Shown here one piece after another: positions 28,577 to 41,121 of a stretch of 64,000 bases of DNA (position 1 is its first letter; each line of letters starts with the position of its first letter). Under the pieces are notes generated by a model that was given only the letters and a program-made list of their open reading frames with translations, ran no database searches and was not told where the DNA came from. Source of the DNA: Propioniciclava sp. MC1595 (GTDB lineage Bacteria > Actinomycetota > Actinomycetes > Propionibacteriales > Propionibacteriaceae); NCBI RefSeq assembly GCF_017569205.1, contig NZ_CP071870.1:1860001-1924000 (forward strand), read 5' to 3'. Made by a program: the position numbers and the translations under genes.

Positions 28577-29822
28577 CGTCAGCGCCGCCGGCATTGGGCA
28601 CGTCCCCGCGCGGGTGCGTTCCCTGACGGTCGACCAGCCACTCGTAACCGAGACGGGTGACCCACGCGAGGATGCCGGGTGCGGTCTGGGTGAGCTCGAA
28701 GTCGCCGTGCGTCTTGGCCCGGTGGGCGAAGCGGCCCAGTGGGGCGAGGTTGGCTGCCCGCGTCTGCCCCCGGGTGCCGTCGTCGCGCCACGGGTCGCAG
28801 TGGTCGAGGTCGAGCCCCCGGGAACCGCGCACCGAGAACGGGAACATCTCGAACGGGTCCCGCGCCCGCACGTGCCGGCCGATGCCGACGGGCACCTCGT
28901 AGGCGTCGACCTGCGGGTGGTCGGCGAGGTCGACCACCGGCAGGACCCGGATCCGGTGGTGCTGGAGCAACTCGGCGAGGTGGGCCTTGAGCACCGGCCC
29001 GAGGTCGCCCTCGGTGCGCACGACCTCGCTGTCGGGGCTGAGGTGCACCACGACCGTCGCCTCGGGGCGACGCAGGGTGCCGGCGGCGTCGGATGCGGCG
29101 GTCGGCGTCGCGAGCCGGACCAGACCCTCCGCGCGCAGGACGTCGACCTGCTCGGTCGACCCCGCCGCGACCTCCTGTCGGACGTAGCCGTCCACCGCGG
29201 CCCCCAACAGCACGGCTCCCGCCGTGCGCAGCCGGGCCACCAGCGTGCTCATGCCGTCCCCGTCGTGGGTGACCCGCACGAACTGCTCACCCCGCGCCCG
29301 TTCGGCGCGCGCAGCGGCCGCCTCGGTGTCGGCCGCCACGATGAGCCCGGCGAGCTTGCGCAGGACGCGGCGCCAGGCGAGCCGGCCGAGGCAGGGCTCC
29401 ACGAGGCGGTCCACGCGGGCGGCGGCCGCCCGGTCGAGGTCGCGCATCCCCTTGGCCTGGGCAACCTGCAGGCCCTGCCAGAGTTCGACGCGACCTGCCA
29501 GCAGGGCCGCCCACGTGCGCGGCAGGCGGTGCCGCAGGTCGATCACGTCGGACACCAGCGCGGAGGCGGCCGGGATCGTCACGCCCAGCAGGGGCGCCAG
29601 TTCGGCGTACAGGAACTCGGCCACGAGCGGCGTGCCCTCGTGCCCCGACCGGACGAGCCGCTCGGCCCCGGGGGCCGGGTTCGACGCGACCGTGTCGTGC
29701 AGGTCGACCAACCCCGCCACCAGCAGGGCCTTCGTGGCGCCCAGCGAGCGCTCCAGCGACAGCACGCCGAGCAGCTCATCGGCCACCCGCCTGCTGTCGA
29801 TCGGCGCCGCGCTGGCGCTCAC
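28563..29822 (-). CDS. DUF222 protein with C-terminal HNH endonuclease-like motif
   Basis: 419 residues. Residues 10-290 are the helical DUF222 (13E12 repeat) region, and residues 330-385 form an HNH motif: LDLDHCDPW, then an Asn in AANLAPLGRFAHRAKTHG with the final His. DUF222-HNH genes are multicopy, repeat-like elements in many actinobacteria; nuclease activity is rarely tested. One Cys usual in the second half of the motif is replaced (LGRF). GTG 29822 is used, with GTG 29786 as an alternative; no clear ribosome site is seen. Both ends overlap neighbours: 14 bases with DUF5701 and the expected first helix of the membrane gene on the other strand, suggesting insertion. Confidence 0.8.
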   Translation of the reverse strand: MSASAAPIDSRRVADELLGVLSLERSLGATKALLVAGLVDLHDTVASNPAPGAERLVRSGHEGTPLVAEFLYAELAPLLGVTIPAASALVSDVIDLRHRLPRTWAALLAGRVELWQGLQVAQAKGMRDLDRAAAARVDRLVEPCLGRLAWRRVLRKLAGLIVAADTEAAAARAERARGEQFVRVTHDGDGMSTLVARLRTAGAVLLGAAVDGYVRQEVAAGSTEQVDVLRAEGLVRLATPTAASDAAGTLRRPEATVVVHLSPDSEVVRTEGDLGPVLKAHLAELLQHHRIRVLPVVDLADHPQVDAYEVPVGIGRHVRARDPFEMFPFSVRGSRGLDLDHCDPWRDDGTRGQTRAANLAPLGRFAHRAKTHGDFELTQTAPGILAWVTRLGYEWLVDRQGTHPRGDVPNAGGADVSFG

Positions 29823-29826
29823 CGTC

Positions 29827-32221
<2,395 letters not shown>

Positions 32222-33190
32222 TCAGCGGGAGAGTTCCTCGTCCATCCGCTCGGCGGTGGTGCGCAGCGCCCGCAGCACCGCGGAGACCGCGGCCGGCGTC
32301 CAGCCCGCCAGCCCACAGGCGGGCGTCAGCACGACCCGGTCGAGCACGACCGGCCCCAGCTCGAGGGGGCGCAGGGCCCCCAGCACACGCCGCGTCAGCG
32401 CGTCGGCCGACAGCGGCACCCCGGACGCCGTGGGTGCGGCCCCGAGCCACAGCTCCTTCCCGTCCTCGACCAGCGGCGCGAGGGCGTCCCAGGCTGCGCG
32501 GGAGAGCAGGTCCTGGTCGAGCGCGACGCCGGTGAAGCCGGCCCCGTGCGGCCCGAGCACCAGGCCGACGTCGAGCCCCGGTGCGCAGCAATGCAGCACG
32601 TGGCCGCCCAGCTCGCGCAGCAGTTCGACGGCCTCGGGTCGGTCGACCGCGCGGTGGCGGAAGTAGCCGCCCTCGGTCGGCACGGCGCCGGCCAGCACCG
32701 CCGGCAGCGCGGGCTCGTCGACCTGCACCAGCACCTCGACCCCGGGCAGGCGGCGTTCGACGTCAGCCACCAAGTCGCGCACGCCGGCGGCAATCGACTG
32801 CGCCACGTCGCGGCGCGCGCCGCGGTCGGCGAGCACGCGGCCGCCCAGCGGCCGGAACACGGATGCGGCGAGCGTCCACGGGCCGGTGACGGCCACCTTC
32901 AACGGCCCGGTGAGCCCCTGCGCGTTCTCCTCCAGCACGTCGAGGTCGTCGCGCAGCGCGGCCCTCGCGCGACGCTGGTCCACGCCGGGCACGGCGGCCA
33001 GCCGCCACTCCCCGGCCGACAGCTCGGCGCCCAACCCGTCCAGCAGGCCGAGCGCGCGCCCGACCATCCCGGCCCACGGCCCCCGCGCCGGGAACTCCGG
33101 CAGCCACGGCACCGACACGGCCTCCAGGGCGAGCCGGACGCCGGCGCCCAGGTCGGTCCCGGGCAGCGACCCGATCGCGGACGTCCTCAC
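32222..33190 (-). CDS. Cobalamin-independent methionine synthase-like protein (C-terminal half only)
   Basis: 322 residues matching the UROD/MetE-type TIM barrel: [12 protein letters not shown] at the start, [12 protein letters not shown] near residue 110, [13 protein letters not shown] near 160, the zinc-ligand pair His-Cys in HVLHCCAPG near 210, and a third Cys in [10 protein letters not shown] near 295. It lacks the N-terminal domain of full MetE. Short proteins of this kind are common between mnmA and ligA in actinobacteria; whether they make methionine, and with what methyl donor, is not established. GTG 33190 overlaps the mnmA stop as GTGA. Confidence 0.82.
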   Translation of the reverse strand: MRTSAIGSLPGTDLGAGVRLALEAVSVPWLPEFPARGPWAGMVGRALGLLDGLGAELSAGEWRLAAVPGVDQRRARAALRDDLDVLEENAQGLTGPLKVAVTGPWTLAASVFRPLGGRVLADRGARRDVAQSIAAGVRDLVADVERRLPGVEVLVQVDEPALPAVLAGAVPTEGGYFRHRAVDRPEAVELLRELGGHVLHCCAPGLDVGLVLGPHGAGFTGVALDQDLLSRAAWDALAPLVEDGKELWLGAAPTASGVPLSADALTRRVLGALRPLELGPVVLDRVVLTPACGLAGWTPAAVSAVLRALRTTAERMDEELSR

Positions 33191-34260
33191 CGGGCACCCG
33201 CGATCGTCGCGGCCCCGACCACGAGGTCGCCGTCGTAGAGCACCGCGGCCTGGCCGGGCGCGATCCCGAAGGCCGGCTCGTCGAGCGCGATCCGGACGCC
33301 CTCGGCGTCGGCCTTGATCCCGCACGGCAGCGGCGTCCCGTGGGCGCGGACCTGGACGAGCCCCCGCCACGAGCCCAGACGCGGCTCGGCGACCGCCCAC
33401 GTCGGCCGGATGCCGGTGATCTCGCTCACGGCCAGCGCCTCGTGCGGCCCGACCGTCACCGTGTTGTCGACCGGCGAGATCGCCAGCACGTAGCGCGGCT
33501 GGCCGTCGGCGGCGGGCACCCCGAGGCGCAGCCCCTTGCGCTGGCCGACGGTGAACCGGTGGTGGCCGCCGTGGGTGCCGAGGACCGCGCCCGCGGCGTC
33601 CACGACCTCGCCGGGCCGCTCGCCCAGCGCACGGTCGAGGAAGCCGGCGGTGTCGCCGTCGGCGATGAAGCAGATGTCGTGGCTGTCGGGCTTGGACGCG
33701 ACCCGCAGGCCGAGCGCCTCGGCCTCGGCGCGCACGTCGGCCTTGACGGTCCCGTAAAGGGGGAAAAGCGAGCGGCGCAGCTGCGCCTGGGTCAGGACGC
33801 CGAGCACATAGCTCTGGTCCTTGGCGGCGTCGGCGGCGCGGTACAGCTCGGCGTCCTCGCCGGCGAACTCGAGCCGCGCGTAGTGGCCCGTCGCCACCGC
33901 GTCGAAGCCGAGGGCCACCCCCCGCTCGAGCACGGCGGCGAACTTGATCTTCTCGTTGCAGCGCAGGCACGGGTTGGGCGTGCGGCCGGCGGCGTACTCG
34001 GCGACGAAGTCCTCCACGACGTCGGCGTGGAAGCGGTCGGAGAAGTCCCAGACGTAGAAGGGGATGCCCAGGGTGTCGGCCACCCGACGGGCGTCGTTGG
34101 AGTCCTCCAGCGAGCAGCAGCCGCGCGACCCGGACCGGTAGAGCTCGGGGTTGCGGTTCAGCGCCAGGTGGACGCCGGTGACCTCGTGGCCCTCCGCCAC
34201 GAGGCGCGCGGCGGCGACGGAGGAGTCGACTCCCCCGGACATCGCGACCAGGACACGCAC
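33187..34260 (-). CDS. mnmA: tRNA-specific 2-thiouridylase
   Basis: 357-residue enzyme making 2-thiouridine at the wobble position of Lys, Glu and Gln tRNAs. PP-loop MSGGVDSS at residues 7-14 binds ATP; the nucleophilic Cys is in [13 protein letters not shown] near residue 97 and the persulfide Cys in DSHDICFI near residue 195. TGHYARL and GQRKGL are also present. GTG 34260 is the start with AGGA some 10 bases upstream. It lies 10 bases after the cysteine desulfurase gene, its probable sulfur donor. Confidence 0.95.
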   Translation of the reverse strand: MRVLVAMSGGVDSSVAAARLVAEGHEVTGVHLALNRNPELYRSGSRGCCSLEDSNDARRVADTLGIPFYVWDFSDRFHADVVEDFVAEYAAGRTPNPCLRCNEKIKFAAVLERGVALGFDAVATGHYARLEFAGEDAELYRAADAAKDQSYVLGVLTQAQLRRSLFPLYGTVKADVRAEAEALGLRVASKPDSHDICFIADGDTAGFLDRALGERPGEVVDAAGAVLGTHGGHHRFTVGQRKGLRLGVPAADGQPRYVLAISPVDNTVTVGPHEALAVSEITGIRPTWAVAEPRLGSWRGLVQVRAHGTPLPCGIKADAEGVRIALDEPAFGIAPGQAAVLYDGDLVVGAATIAGAR

Positions 34261-34270
34261 CCGATGAATC

Positions 34271-35401
34271 CTAGGCGGACGCCGCGCGGGCCCGGGACAC
34301 GGCCGCCGGCCAGGCGTCCAGGACCGCGGTCACGTCGGCGGGGGTCGTGGTCCAGCCCAGCGAGAACCGCAGCGACCCGGTGGCCGCCTCCTCCCCCAGG
34401 CCCATCGCCAGCACGACCTCGCTGGGCTGCTGGACGCCGGCCGTGCACGCCGAACCGGTGGAGCAGTCGATGCCCGCGGCGTCCAGCAGCAGGAGCACGT
34501 CGTCGGCCCGGACGCCGTCCACCGTCACGTGGCAGATCGAGGGGCTCACGTCGGCGGGCCCGTTGACCCGGACGTCCTCCACGCGGGTGAGGCCCGCGAC
34601 CAGCACCTCCCGGAGCCGGGCGAGCCGCGGCCCCTCTTGTGCCAAGGCGGCCACGGCCGCGGAGGCCGCCACCGCGAACCCCACCGCCAGCGCGACCGGC
34701 ACGGTCCCCGACCGCAACCGGCGCTCCTGCCCGCCGCCGTGGCTGACCACGGCCAGCGGGGCGTCGCGACGCAGGACGAGCGCACCGACCCCGACCGGCC
34801 CGCCGAGCTTGTGTGCGGAGACGGTCAGGGCGTCCAGCCCCGAGTCGGCGAACGACACCGGCACGTGGCCGACCGCCTGCACCGCGTCGCTGTGCGCCCG
34901 GACGCCGGCCCTGCGGCAGGCCTGCACGAAGGACCCGATCGGCTGCAGCGCGCCGGTCTCGTTGTTGGCCCACATCACCGAGGCCCACGCCACCTCGTGT
35001 GTGAGCTGGGCCAGCCCCGACGTCCGCAGCACGCCGGCGCGGTCGACCGGCAGCCAGACGGCCCGCTCCCCCAGCGCCCGGACGGCGTGGGCGACCGCCG
35101 GGTGCTCGACCGTGGACGCGGCCACCCGTGGCCGCCCGGTCGTCTCCCCCAGCGCCGCGGCGCCGCTGACCAGGAGGTGGTCGGCCTCGGTGCCCCCGCC
35201 GGTGAACACGACCTCGCCGGGATGCGCGTCGAGCGCGTCGGCGAGCTGCTCGCGGGCGTCCTCGAGGAGCGCGCGGGCGTGGCGGCCGGAGCCGTGGAGG
35301 GAGCTGGCGTTCCCGGTCACGTCGAGGGCGGCGAGCATGGCCGACCGCGCCTCCTCGCGCAGCGGCGTGGAGGCCGCGTGGTCCAGGTAGACGCGTCGCA
35401 C
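34271..35401 (-). CDS. Cysteine desulfurase, IscS/NifS type
   Basis: 376-residue PLP enzyme that forms an enzyme-bound persulfide from cysteine. YLDHAASTP begins at residue 5, [10 protein letters not shown] near 68, the PLP-contacting ASTVEHPAV near 95, Schiff-base Lys in [10 protein letters not shown] near 200, and the catalytic Cys in [16 protein letters not shown] near 325. The stand-alone location next to mnmA, without iscU or suf genes, points to tRNA thiolation as a main job, though iron-sulfur supply is possible. GTG 35401 has AGGAGG 6-7 bases upstream. Confidence 0.93.
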   Translation of the reverse strand: MRRVYLDHAASTPLREEARSAMLAALDVTGNASSLHGSGRHARALLEDAREQLADALDAHPGEVVFTGGGTEADHLLVSGAAALGETTGRPRVAASTVEHPAVAHAVRALGERAVWLPVDRAGVLRTSGLAQLTHEVAWASVMWANNETGALQPIGSFVQACRRAGVRAHSDAVQAVGHVPVSFADSGLDALTVSAHKLGGPVGVGALVLRRDAPLAVVSHGGGQERRLRSGTVPVALAVGFAVAASAAVAALAQEGPRLARLREVLVAGLTRVEDVRVNGPADVSPSICHVTVDGVRADDVLLLLDAAGIDCSTGSACTAGVQQPSEVVLAMGLGEEAATGSLRFSLGWTTTPADVTAVLDAWPAAVSRARAASA

Positions 35402-35421
35402 CGTGCCCTCCTCGTGCGCCG

Positions 35422-35427
35422 AGTCTA
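35422..35427 (-). promoter_or_regulatory. Candidate -10 box of the cysteine desulfurase-mnmA unit
   Basis: TAGACT on the minus strand would give a leader of roughly 13 bases carrying GAGGAGG. The 126-base gap shared with glgX holds no clear box for glgX. Confidence 0.4.
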
Positions 35428-35527
35428 GAGGGAGCGCGAATGGACCGGACTGTTCCTTTACGGCAGAATGAATCGTCCGCCCTCACCCCACCGGGGCTGA
35501 CCGCGAGTCCGAGTCCGTCGATCGAGA

Positions 35528-37657
<2,130 letters not shown>

Positions 37658-37671
37658 CTCTGCGGGTGCAG

Positions 37672-37677
37672 TAGCGT
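37672..37677 (+). promoter_or_regulatory. -10 box of a leaderless glgE transcript
   Basis: TAGCGT ends exactly 7 bases before GTG 37685, with no ribosome site. It lies just after the glgX stop, so glgE may have its own promoter inside the cluster. Confidence 0.5.
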
Positions 37678-37684
37678 GGTCTGC

Positions 37685-39757
37685 GTGACGCAGCGCAACG
37701 TGACCCAGTCCAAGACCACCGCCGCCACCACGCCGAAGAAGGCGGCCCCCGCGACCGCGCCCACCCGGGTGCCGGTCGACCTCTCCCCCACGAAGACCGT
37801 CGTGCGCGGCTTCGGCCGCATCCCGGTCACCAAGGTCTCGCCCGTCATCGAGGGCGGCGCCTACGCCGCCAAGGCGACCGTCGGGGAGCTCGTCCCGATC
37901 CGGGCGCGGGTGTTCCGCGAGGGCCACGACGCCGTCAACGCGTCGGTCATCGTCACCGACCCGTCCGGCCGCGAGACCCGCCACGACATGACCCCGCTCG
38001 AGCCCCGCGGCCTCGACCCGTGGGAGGCCTGGGTCCGGTTCGAGGTCGAGGGCGCCCACACCTTCCGGGTCGAGGGTTGGTCCGACCCCTGGGGCACCTG
38101 GCTGCACAACGCCGAGGCGAAGCTGCCCGCCGGCGTCGACATCGAACTCGTCTGCATGGAGGGCCGCGACCTGTTCGAGCGCACCGCCAAGGCCGCCGAC
38201 GAGGCCGGCGACCCGGTCGAGGCGTCCATCCTGCGCGCCACCGCCCAGCTGTTGATCCCGCAGCGCCCGGCCGAGGACCTGCTCGACGTGGCCACCGGCT
38301 CCGGCCTGGCCAAGGCCATGCGCAAGTACGGCCCCCGCGAGCTGGTCTCGCCCACCGCCGAGTTCCCGATCTTCGTCGACCGCCGCAAGGCGCTGTTCGC
38401 CTCCTGGTACGAGTTCTTCCCGCGCTCGGAGGGTGCCACCTACGACGCCGAGACCGACACCTGGACCTCGGGCACCTTCGACGACTGCCACCAGCGGCTC
38501 GAGGAGGTCGCCGCGATGGGCTTCGACGTCGTCTACTTCCCGCCCATCCACCCGATCGGCACCGCGTTCAAGAAGGGCAAGAACAACTCCCTCGACGCGA
38601 CCGAGAAGGACCCGGGCTCGCCGTGGGCCGTCGGCAGCCCCGACGGCGGCCACGACGCGATCCACCCCGACCTGGGCGACTGGGAGAGCTTCGACCGGCT
38701 GGTGGCCAAGGCCAAGCAGCTCGGCATCGAGATCGCCCTCGACTTCGCGCTGCAGGCCAGCCCCGACCACCCGTGGGTGACCGACCACCCCGAGTGGTTC
38801 ACCACCCGTCTGGACGGCACGATCGCCTACGCCGAGAACCCGCCGAAGAAGTACCAGGACATCTACCCGATCAACTTCGACAACGACCCCGAGGGCATCT
38901 ACAACGAGGTCCTGCGCGTGCTGCGCCTGTGGATGAGCCACGGCGTCCGCATCTTCCGCGTGGACAACCCGCACACCAAGCCGGTGCAGTTCTGGGCCTG
39001 GATCTTCGACCAGATTCGCGCCACCGACCCCGACGTGTTGTTCTTCGCCGAAGCCTTCACCAAGCCGGAGATGATGCACGCGCTGGGCAAGGTCGGCTTC
39101 CACACCAGCTACACGTACTTCACGTGGCGCGTCACCAAGCACGAGCTCGTCGAGTACATGGGTGAGCTGTCGCGCGAGACGGACGCCTTCTACCGGCCGA
39201 ACTTCTTCGTCAACACGCCCGACATCAACCCGTTCCACCTGCAGTCGGGCAACCCGGCCATCTTCGCCATCCGGGCGATCCTGGCCTCGATGCTGTCGCC
39301 GGCGTGGGGCGTGTACTCGGGCTTCGAACTGTTCGAGCACGTGCCGAACGCCCCCGGGCGCGAGGAGTACCTCGACTCCGAGAAGTACGAGTTCCGCCCG
39401 CGCGACTACAACGCCCAGCCGAACCTGAACATGCTGATGGGCACGCTGAACGCGATCCGGCAGAACCACCGCGCCCTGCAGCAGCTGCGCCAGGTCGACT
39501 TCCACACCGCGCCACACGAGAAGCTGCTGGCCTTCAGCAAGGTCGACGGCGACAGCAAGGTGGTCGTGATCGTGTCCCTCGACCCCGACAACACCGTCGA
39601 GTCCGAGGTGCACCTCGACCTCACCAAGCTGGGGCTCGCGCCCGACGCCCCGCTGCGCGTGCGCGACGAGCTCACCGGCGCCACGTTCACGTGGGGCGCC
39701 CGCAACTTCGTCCGGCTCACCCCCGCGAACCCGGCCCACATCCTGGTGATCGTGTGA
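37685..39757 (+). CDS. glgE: Alpha-1,4-glucan:maltose-1-phosphate maltosyltransferase
   Basis: 690-residue GH13_3 enzyme that extends alpha-glucans using maltose 1-phosphate. After a low-complexity Thr/Ala/Lys N-terminus (residues 1-30) come GRIPVTKVSP, PPIHPIGTAFKKGKNN near residue 285, nucleophile Asp in RIFRVDNPHTKP near 426, acid Glu in FFAEAFTKPEMM near 454, and the phosphate-pocket region with SYTYFTWR. GTG 37685 is chosen on leaderless spacing; GTG 37676 three codons earlier is possible. It is followed by maltokinase with a GTGA overlap, which supplies its donor substrate. Confidence 0.95.
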   Translation: MTQRNVTQSKTTAATTPKKAAPATAPTRVPVDLSPTKTVVRGFGRIPVTKVSPVIEGGAYAAKATVGELVPIRARVFREGHDAVNASVIVTDPSGRETRHDMTPLEPRGLDPWEAWVRFEVEGAHTFRVEGWSDPWGTWLHNAEAKLPAGVDIELVCMEGRDLFERTAKAADEAGDPVEASILRATAQLLIPQRPAEDLLDVATGSGLAKAMRKYGPRELVSPTAEFPIFVDRRKALFASWYEFFPRSEGATYDAETDTWTSGTFDDCHQRLEEVAAMGFDVVYFPPIHPIGTAFKKGKNNSLDATEKDPGSPWAVGSPDGGHDAIHPDLGDWESFDRLVAKAKQLGIEIALDFALQASPDHPWVTDHPEWFTTRLDGTIAYAENPPKKYQDIYPINFDNDPEGIYNEVLRVLRLWMSHGVRIFRVDNPHTKPVQFWAWIFDQIRATDPDVLFFAEAFTKPEMMHALGKVGFHTSYTYFTWRVTKHELVEYMGELSRETDAFYRPNFFVNTPDINPFHLQSGNPAIFAIRAILASMLSPAWGVYSGFELFEHVPNAPGREEYLDSEKYEFRPRDYNAQPNLNMLMGTLNAIRQNHRALQQLRQVDFHTAPHEKLLAFSKVDGDSKVVVIVSLDPDNTVESEVHLDLTKLGLAPDAPLRVRDELTGATFTWGARNFVRLTPANPAHILVIV

Positions 39758-40974
39758 CGGAGCTCGACCGCGCCTGGGAGCGCCACCTCGAGACGGTCCG
39801 CTGGTTCGGGGGCAAGGGCGCCGGCGCGCGCATCGTGCGCCGCGACGTCCTGCCCGCGTGGACGCCCCCGGGCGTCGAGCCGGCCGTGCGCAGCGAGGTG
39901 GCCACCCTGGCCTACCCCGACGGCCACACCGAGCACTACCACCTGCTGGTGGCCCACCACCCGGCCGGGCGCGAGGCGTCCGGCACGGTGCTGGGCACCG
40001 ACGAGGTGGACGGCGAGCCGATGCAGGTCGTCGACGCCACCACCGACCCCGCGGCGCTGGCGGCGTTCGTGGCCGCGACCCAGCCCGACTTCGCCGACCA
40101 CCCGGTCAAGGTGTGGTCCGGCGAGCAGTCGAACACGACGTTGGTCCTGGGCGACACCGACCTGTACAAGCTGTTCCGGCGGGTCGAGCCCGGCCCGAAC
40201 CTGGACGCCGAGGTGCTGCTCGCCCTGGGCGGGGGCACGGTCCCGGCCGTGCACGGCCGGCTCACCGGGGCATGGCCCGAGGGCGGGACGACCGACCTCG
40301 GCCTGGTGATCGAGCGCGTGGTCGGCGCCGAGGACGGCTGGGAGCTGGCCACCCGCACCTGCACCGCGGGGGCCGACTTCGTCGAGGCGGCGGGCGACCT
40401 CGGCGTCGCGCTGCGCGCGGTGCACGGACGCCTCGCGGACGCGTTCGGCGCCCACGTGCTCCCCGGTGACGAGGTCGCCGACACCATGGGTGCCCGGCTC
40501 GACGCGGCGGTCACGGCCGCCCCGGAGCTGGCGCCCCACGCCGAGACCGTCCGCGCCGCGTTCGAGGCGCTGCGGGGCCGGACGCTCCCGGTGCAGCGCG
40601 TGCACGGGGACTTCCACCTCGGCCAGACCCTGCACAGCCCCACGGGCTGGACGATCATCGACTTCGAGGGCGAGCCGGCCAAGACCGCCGCCGAACGCCG
40701 CGCCTTCGACTCGGTGTGGCGGGACGTGGCCGGCATGGTGCGGTCCTTCGACTACGTGCGCAGCGCCCACCCCGAGCCGTCGTCGCCCGAGGCCGTGGCC
40801 TGGGCCGACGCGTGCCGCGACGCGTTCCTCGCCGGGTACGGCGACGGGGCAGACGCCGACGTCCTGGCCGCGTACGTCCTGGACAAGGCCGTGTATGAAG
40901 TCTTGTATGAGTTGCGCAATCGCCCCGACTGGGTCGGGATCCCCCTGCGAGCCATCCAGGAGTCCAACCCGTAG
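39754..40974 (+). CDS. mak: Maltokinase
   Basis: 406-residue aminoglycoside-phosphotransferase-like kinase forming maltose 1-phosphate from maltose and ATP. The N-terminal cap has VRWFGGKG; the kinase core has GEQSNTTLVLGD, the catalytic loop VHGDFHLGQTL near residue 284 and the metal-binding IIDFEGEP near 302 (DFE in place of DFG, normal for Mak). It is unfused; in many actinobacteria it is joined or adjacent to trehalose synthase TreS, which is absent here. GTG 39754 overlaps the glgE stop (GTGA), tying donor synthesis to polymerisation. Confidence 0.93.
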   Translation: MTELDRAWERHLETVRWFGGKGAGARIVRRDVLPAWTPPGVEPAVRSEVATLAYPDGHTEHYHLLVAHHPAGREASGTVLGTDEVDGEPMQVVDATTDPAALAAFVAATQPDFADHPVKVWSGEQSNTTLVLGDTDLYKLFRRVEPGPNLDAEVLLALGGGTVPAVHGRLTGAWPEGGTTDLGLVIERVVGAEDGWELATRTCTAGADFVEAAGDLGVALRAVHGRLADAFGAHVLPGDEVADTMGARLDAAVTAAPELAPHAETVRAAFEALRGRTLPVQRVHGDFHLGQTLHSPTGWTIIDFEGEPAKTAAERRAFDSVWRDVAGMVRSFDYVRSAHPEPSSPEAVAWADACRDAFLAGYGDGADADVLAAYVLDKAVYEVLYELRNRPDWVGIPLRAIQESNP

Positions 40975-41002
40975 GAGGGGGACGAGTACCCGGGGGGAAC
41001 GC

Positions 41003-41029
41003 ATGGCCGTGCGGCTGCTCCCCGAGTGA
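41003..41029 (+). other. Eight-codon open frame inside a hairpin before glgB
   Basis: ATG-GCC-GTG-CGG-CTG-CTC-CCC-GAG-TGA follows a G-rich run, with its ATG in a CGCA/TGCG stem enclosed by CGGGG (40991-40995) and CCCCG (41020-41024). It may be no more than the end hairpin of the glgX-glgE-mak transcript. Confidence 0.2.
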
Positions 41030-41086
41030 GGCCGGACCACTCCGCGGACCTCGCCGGGGTTCCGACACCGGCCCCGCGCGAAGCAC

Positions 41087-41092
41087 TAGGGT
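41087..41092 (+). promoter_or_regulatory. Candidate -10 box for glgB
   Basis: TAGGGT would start a transcript near 41100 with a leader of about 22 bases that carries AGGAGAGG before ATG 41122. The rest of the 147-base gap after maltokinase holds only the G/C hairpin region. Confidence 0.45.
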
Positions 41093-41121
41093 GGAGTGAC
41101 CGACCAGTGTTAGGAGAGGCG

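Noticed and set aside
37658-37684. Shine-Dalgarno-led start for glgE
   Set aside because: No purine run lies at a workable distance from any of the GTG codons; leaderless spacing from TAGCGT explains the start better.
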